Shown here: piece after piece, positions 5,661 to 6,830 of the stretch
Position numbering within the stretch: the first letter of the stretch is position 1
Layout: every line of letters starts with the position of its first letter
NCBI GenBank assembly: GCA_964475735.1
Contig: CAYYYI010000139.1
Span: forward strand, 1 to 6,830
Direction: 5' to 3'
Source of the DNA: UCB2 sp964475735
GTDB lineage: Bacteria; Chloroflexota; Dehalococcoidia; Tepidiformales; Tepidiformaceae
DNA: 6,830 nucleotides
The notes under the pieces: generated by a model
The model's input: the letters and a program-made list of their open reading frames with translations, nothing else
What the model was told of the DNA's origin: nothing
Databases searched by the model: none
Program-made: the position numbers and the translations under genes

Positions 5661-6778
5661 GCCAGGCCAAGACGGCGGTCATTTTCGCGCCAGGCCTGGT
5701 CGTTGAGGGCCATCAGTCCGCCTGCCACAAGCGAGTGCCCGCCGAGCAGGACAGGCTTCGGCGCCTTCGCCGCGCCTTCTGTGAACCGCCGCAGGAAAGG
5801 GTCTGTGATGCGCTCATAGTTGAGCAGGTCGCTCTGGAAGCGGTCTTCGCGGGATGGCGTGACGCCCATGTGGGCTTCGATCACCCTTGTGTCGAGCACC
5901 AGCGCGTCGCCAAGTTCGGCCATGTGGGCAAAGAAGCGCTCGACGCCAACCGCTTCGAGGAGGAAGCCGAGCGCGGAGCGGGCCTGGTGCCCGGGGGGCG
6001 CCGTCGCCAGCCCGCGCTCTTCGCTGATCATGCGCACGCGGCAGGCGGTCTCGCGTTCGAGGTACTGCCAGGCCTGGCTCCCAGCCCGCCCGGCGACCAC
6101 AACCTGCGCCGTGGGGTCGCAGAAGAGGGGCATGAGAGCGCGGTAGCGGCTCGTATCGATGCCGGCGCTCCGCGCCGCCTCCGCCAGGGCCGGGGGCAGC
6201 CCTTCGGTGAGCGCGAGCACGGCCAGGTCCGATGGGGTGTCGAGGTCGAACTGCGTGGCGGTGGTCCGCGGCAGGATAACGGAGGAGAGGCCTGCATCGT
6301 CGCGCAGGCGGCGAGGGAGGAGATTATCCCGGGCGAAGGGACCCACGCGCTCGATGGACTCGCCGGGCGTCCACGCCGTCAGGTCGGCGGAGAAGAAATT
6401 GTTGGTGACAAAGCGCGCGTCGCGAGCATCGAGTTGTTCAACGATCAGGGCGAACTGTTCGATGCCGAGCAGGGGTACTGCGCCCGAGCCCATGACGGCC
6501 GGCTTCTGCAGGCCGTAGTGGGTGACGATTCGGCGCAGGCGCGCCGCGTAGTCGAAAGGTTCCTCGGGCGGGTCGGCGTCGATGAGCGCGCCCGGGGGAA
6601 GGGGATCGAACTCGGCGGGTGCACTGGAGGCGATAATGACTGCTTCGAAGCCTGCGGCCAGCGCTGCCCCGGCCGCAACGCGGGCCGCAGCGACGCGGGC
6701 GCGAGCCAACATCGTCTCCGCCTCCCCATGGCCGGTACCGCCGTGGAAGATGATGAGCACCGGGCGTTCGAACGTCAT
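5657..6778 (-). CDS. Unrecognised protein, possibly nucleotidyltransferase-like
   Basis: A 373-residue, probably cytosolic protein I do not recognise with confidence. The N-terminus has a hydrophobic strand and glycine loop (VLIIFHGGTGHGEAE, residues 7-21), then an alanine-rich helix and a second strand (AGFEAVIIASSAP, 42-54). GSGAVPLLG at 97-105 and FDLDTPSDLAVL at 177-188 recall the closing blocks of GT-A-fold nucleotidyltransferases such as MobA or CofC, where an acidic residue near a D-T-P-x-D-L end is common. The order and spacing are not those of a canonical member, and the N-terminal G-rich loop is not the usual LAGGxSxRMG. The second half (about 200-373) has no motif I can name; a GRAGSQAW stretch (230-237) and GGHSLVAGG (346-354) look conserved. 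No signal peptide or membrane helix. The ATG at 6778 has no ribosome site but a -10 box 6 bases upstream, suggesting leaderless transcription. A new family is possible. Confidence 0.8.
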   Translation of the reverse strand: MTFERPVLIIFHGGTGHGEAETMLARARVAAARVAAGAALAAGFEAVIIASSAPAEFDPLPPGALIDADPPEEPFDYAARLRRIVTHYGLQKPAVMGSGAVPLLGIEQFALIVEQLDARDARFVTNNFFSADLTAWTPGESIERVGPFARDNLLPRRLRDDAGLSSVILPRTTATQFDLDTPSDLAVLALTEGLPPALAEAARSAGIDTSRYRALMPLFCDPTAQVVVAGRAGSQAWQYLERETACRVRMISEERGLATAPPGHQARSALGFLLEAVGVERFFAHMAELGDALVLDTRVIEAHMGVTPSREDRFQSDLLNYERITDPFLRRFTEGAAKAPKPVLLGGHSLVAGGLMALNDQAWRENDRRLGLA

Positions 6779-6784
6779 GGCGCT

Positions 6785-6790
6785 AGGGTA
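6785..6790 (-). promoter_or_regulatory. Candidate -10 box of a leaderless transcript
   Basis: On the minus strand TACCCT (a TANNNT type -10) ends 6 bases before the ATG at 6778, so transcription would begin at or next to the A of the start codon. There is no Shine-Dalgarno sequence between 6779 and 6800, which fits a leaderless message. No -35 is apparent. Confidence 0.4.
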
Positions 6791-6830
6791 GGGTGCGTTG
6801 GCCCCGCGGGCGAGGAGCGGAGGCCGGGCA

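Noticed and set aside
6809..6830. GAGGAGCGGAGG near the right end, as a ribosome site for a plus-strand gene outside the window
   Set aside because: No start codon follows within the window, so it cannot be tested here.

Overview
This is a gene-dense, high-GC bacterial segment: G/C at most third codon positions, GTG and TTG starts, strong GGAGG-type ribosome sites, and one gene that looks leaderless. Leaderless transcripts and this composition would fit Actinomycetota or Chloroflexota, but nothing in the window fixes the taxon and that assignment is a guess. No RNA genes, CRISPR arrays, insertion sequences or phage genes were seen.

Left part (1-2374): a PadR-family transcriptional repressor on the minus strand (30-614) is divergent from the first of two FAD-dependent oxidoreductases (725-2374), with a 110-base shared upstream region. 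Middle (2375-4605): a second oxidoreductase (2457-4088) follows. It is a close tandem paralogue of the first, collinear with it without a gap for almost the whole length. A small four-helix membrane protein resembling DUF2269 (4126-4605) lies 37 bases further on. Both oxidoreductases have the retinol saturase / carotenoid isomerase (RetSat/CrtISO, COG1233) layout, so the likely substrates are polyenes or isoprenoid lipids, but the actual substrate is not readable from sequence. The short AT-rich gap between the paralogues holds the most striking non-coding signal in the window: a perfect 8+8 inverted repeat (ATACTCAA, 4-base spacer, TTGAGTAT) directly against a good -10 box. This looks like a repressor operator, and the PadR protein encoded next door is the obvious candidate to bind it.

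Right part (4606-6830): a 77-residue, very acidic conserved-type small protein of unknown function (4699-4932), a GNAT acetyltransferase (5028-5660), and on the minus strand a 373-residue protein of unknown function with a weak nucleotidyltransferase flavour (5657-6778). The last two genes converge and share the tetranucleotide CTAG as both stop codons, leaving no room for a terminator between them.

Working model (inference): PadR senses a hydrophobic or aromatic ligand and controls the second oxidoreductase and its membrane-protein neighbour, perhaps also the first oxidoreductase, as a small inducible polyene- or lipid-reduction module. The right-hand genes show no functional link to it.
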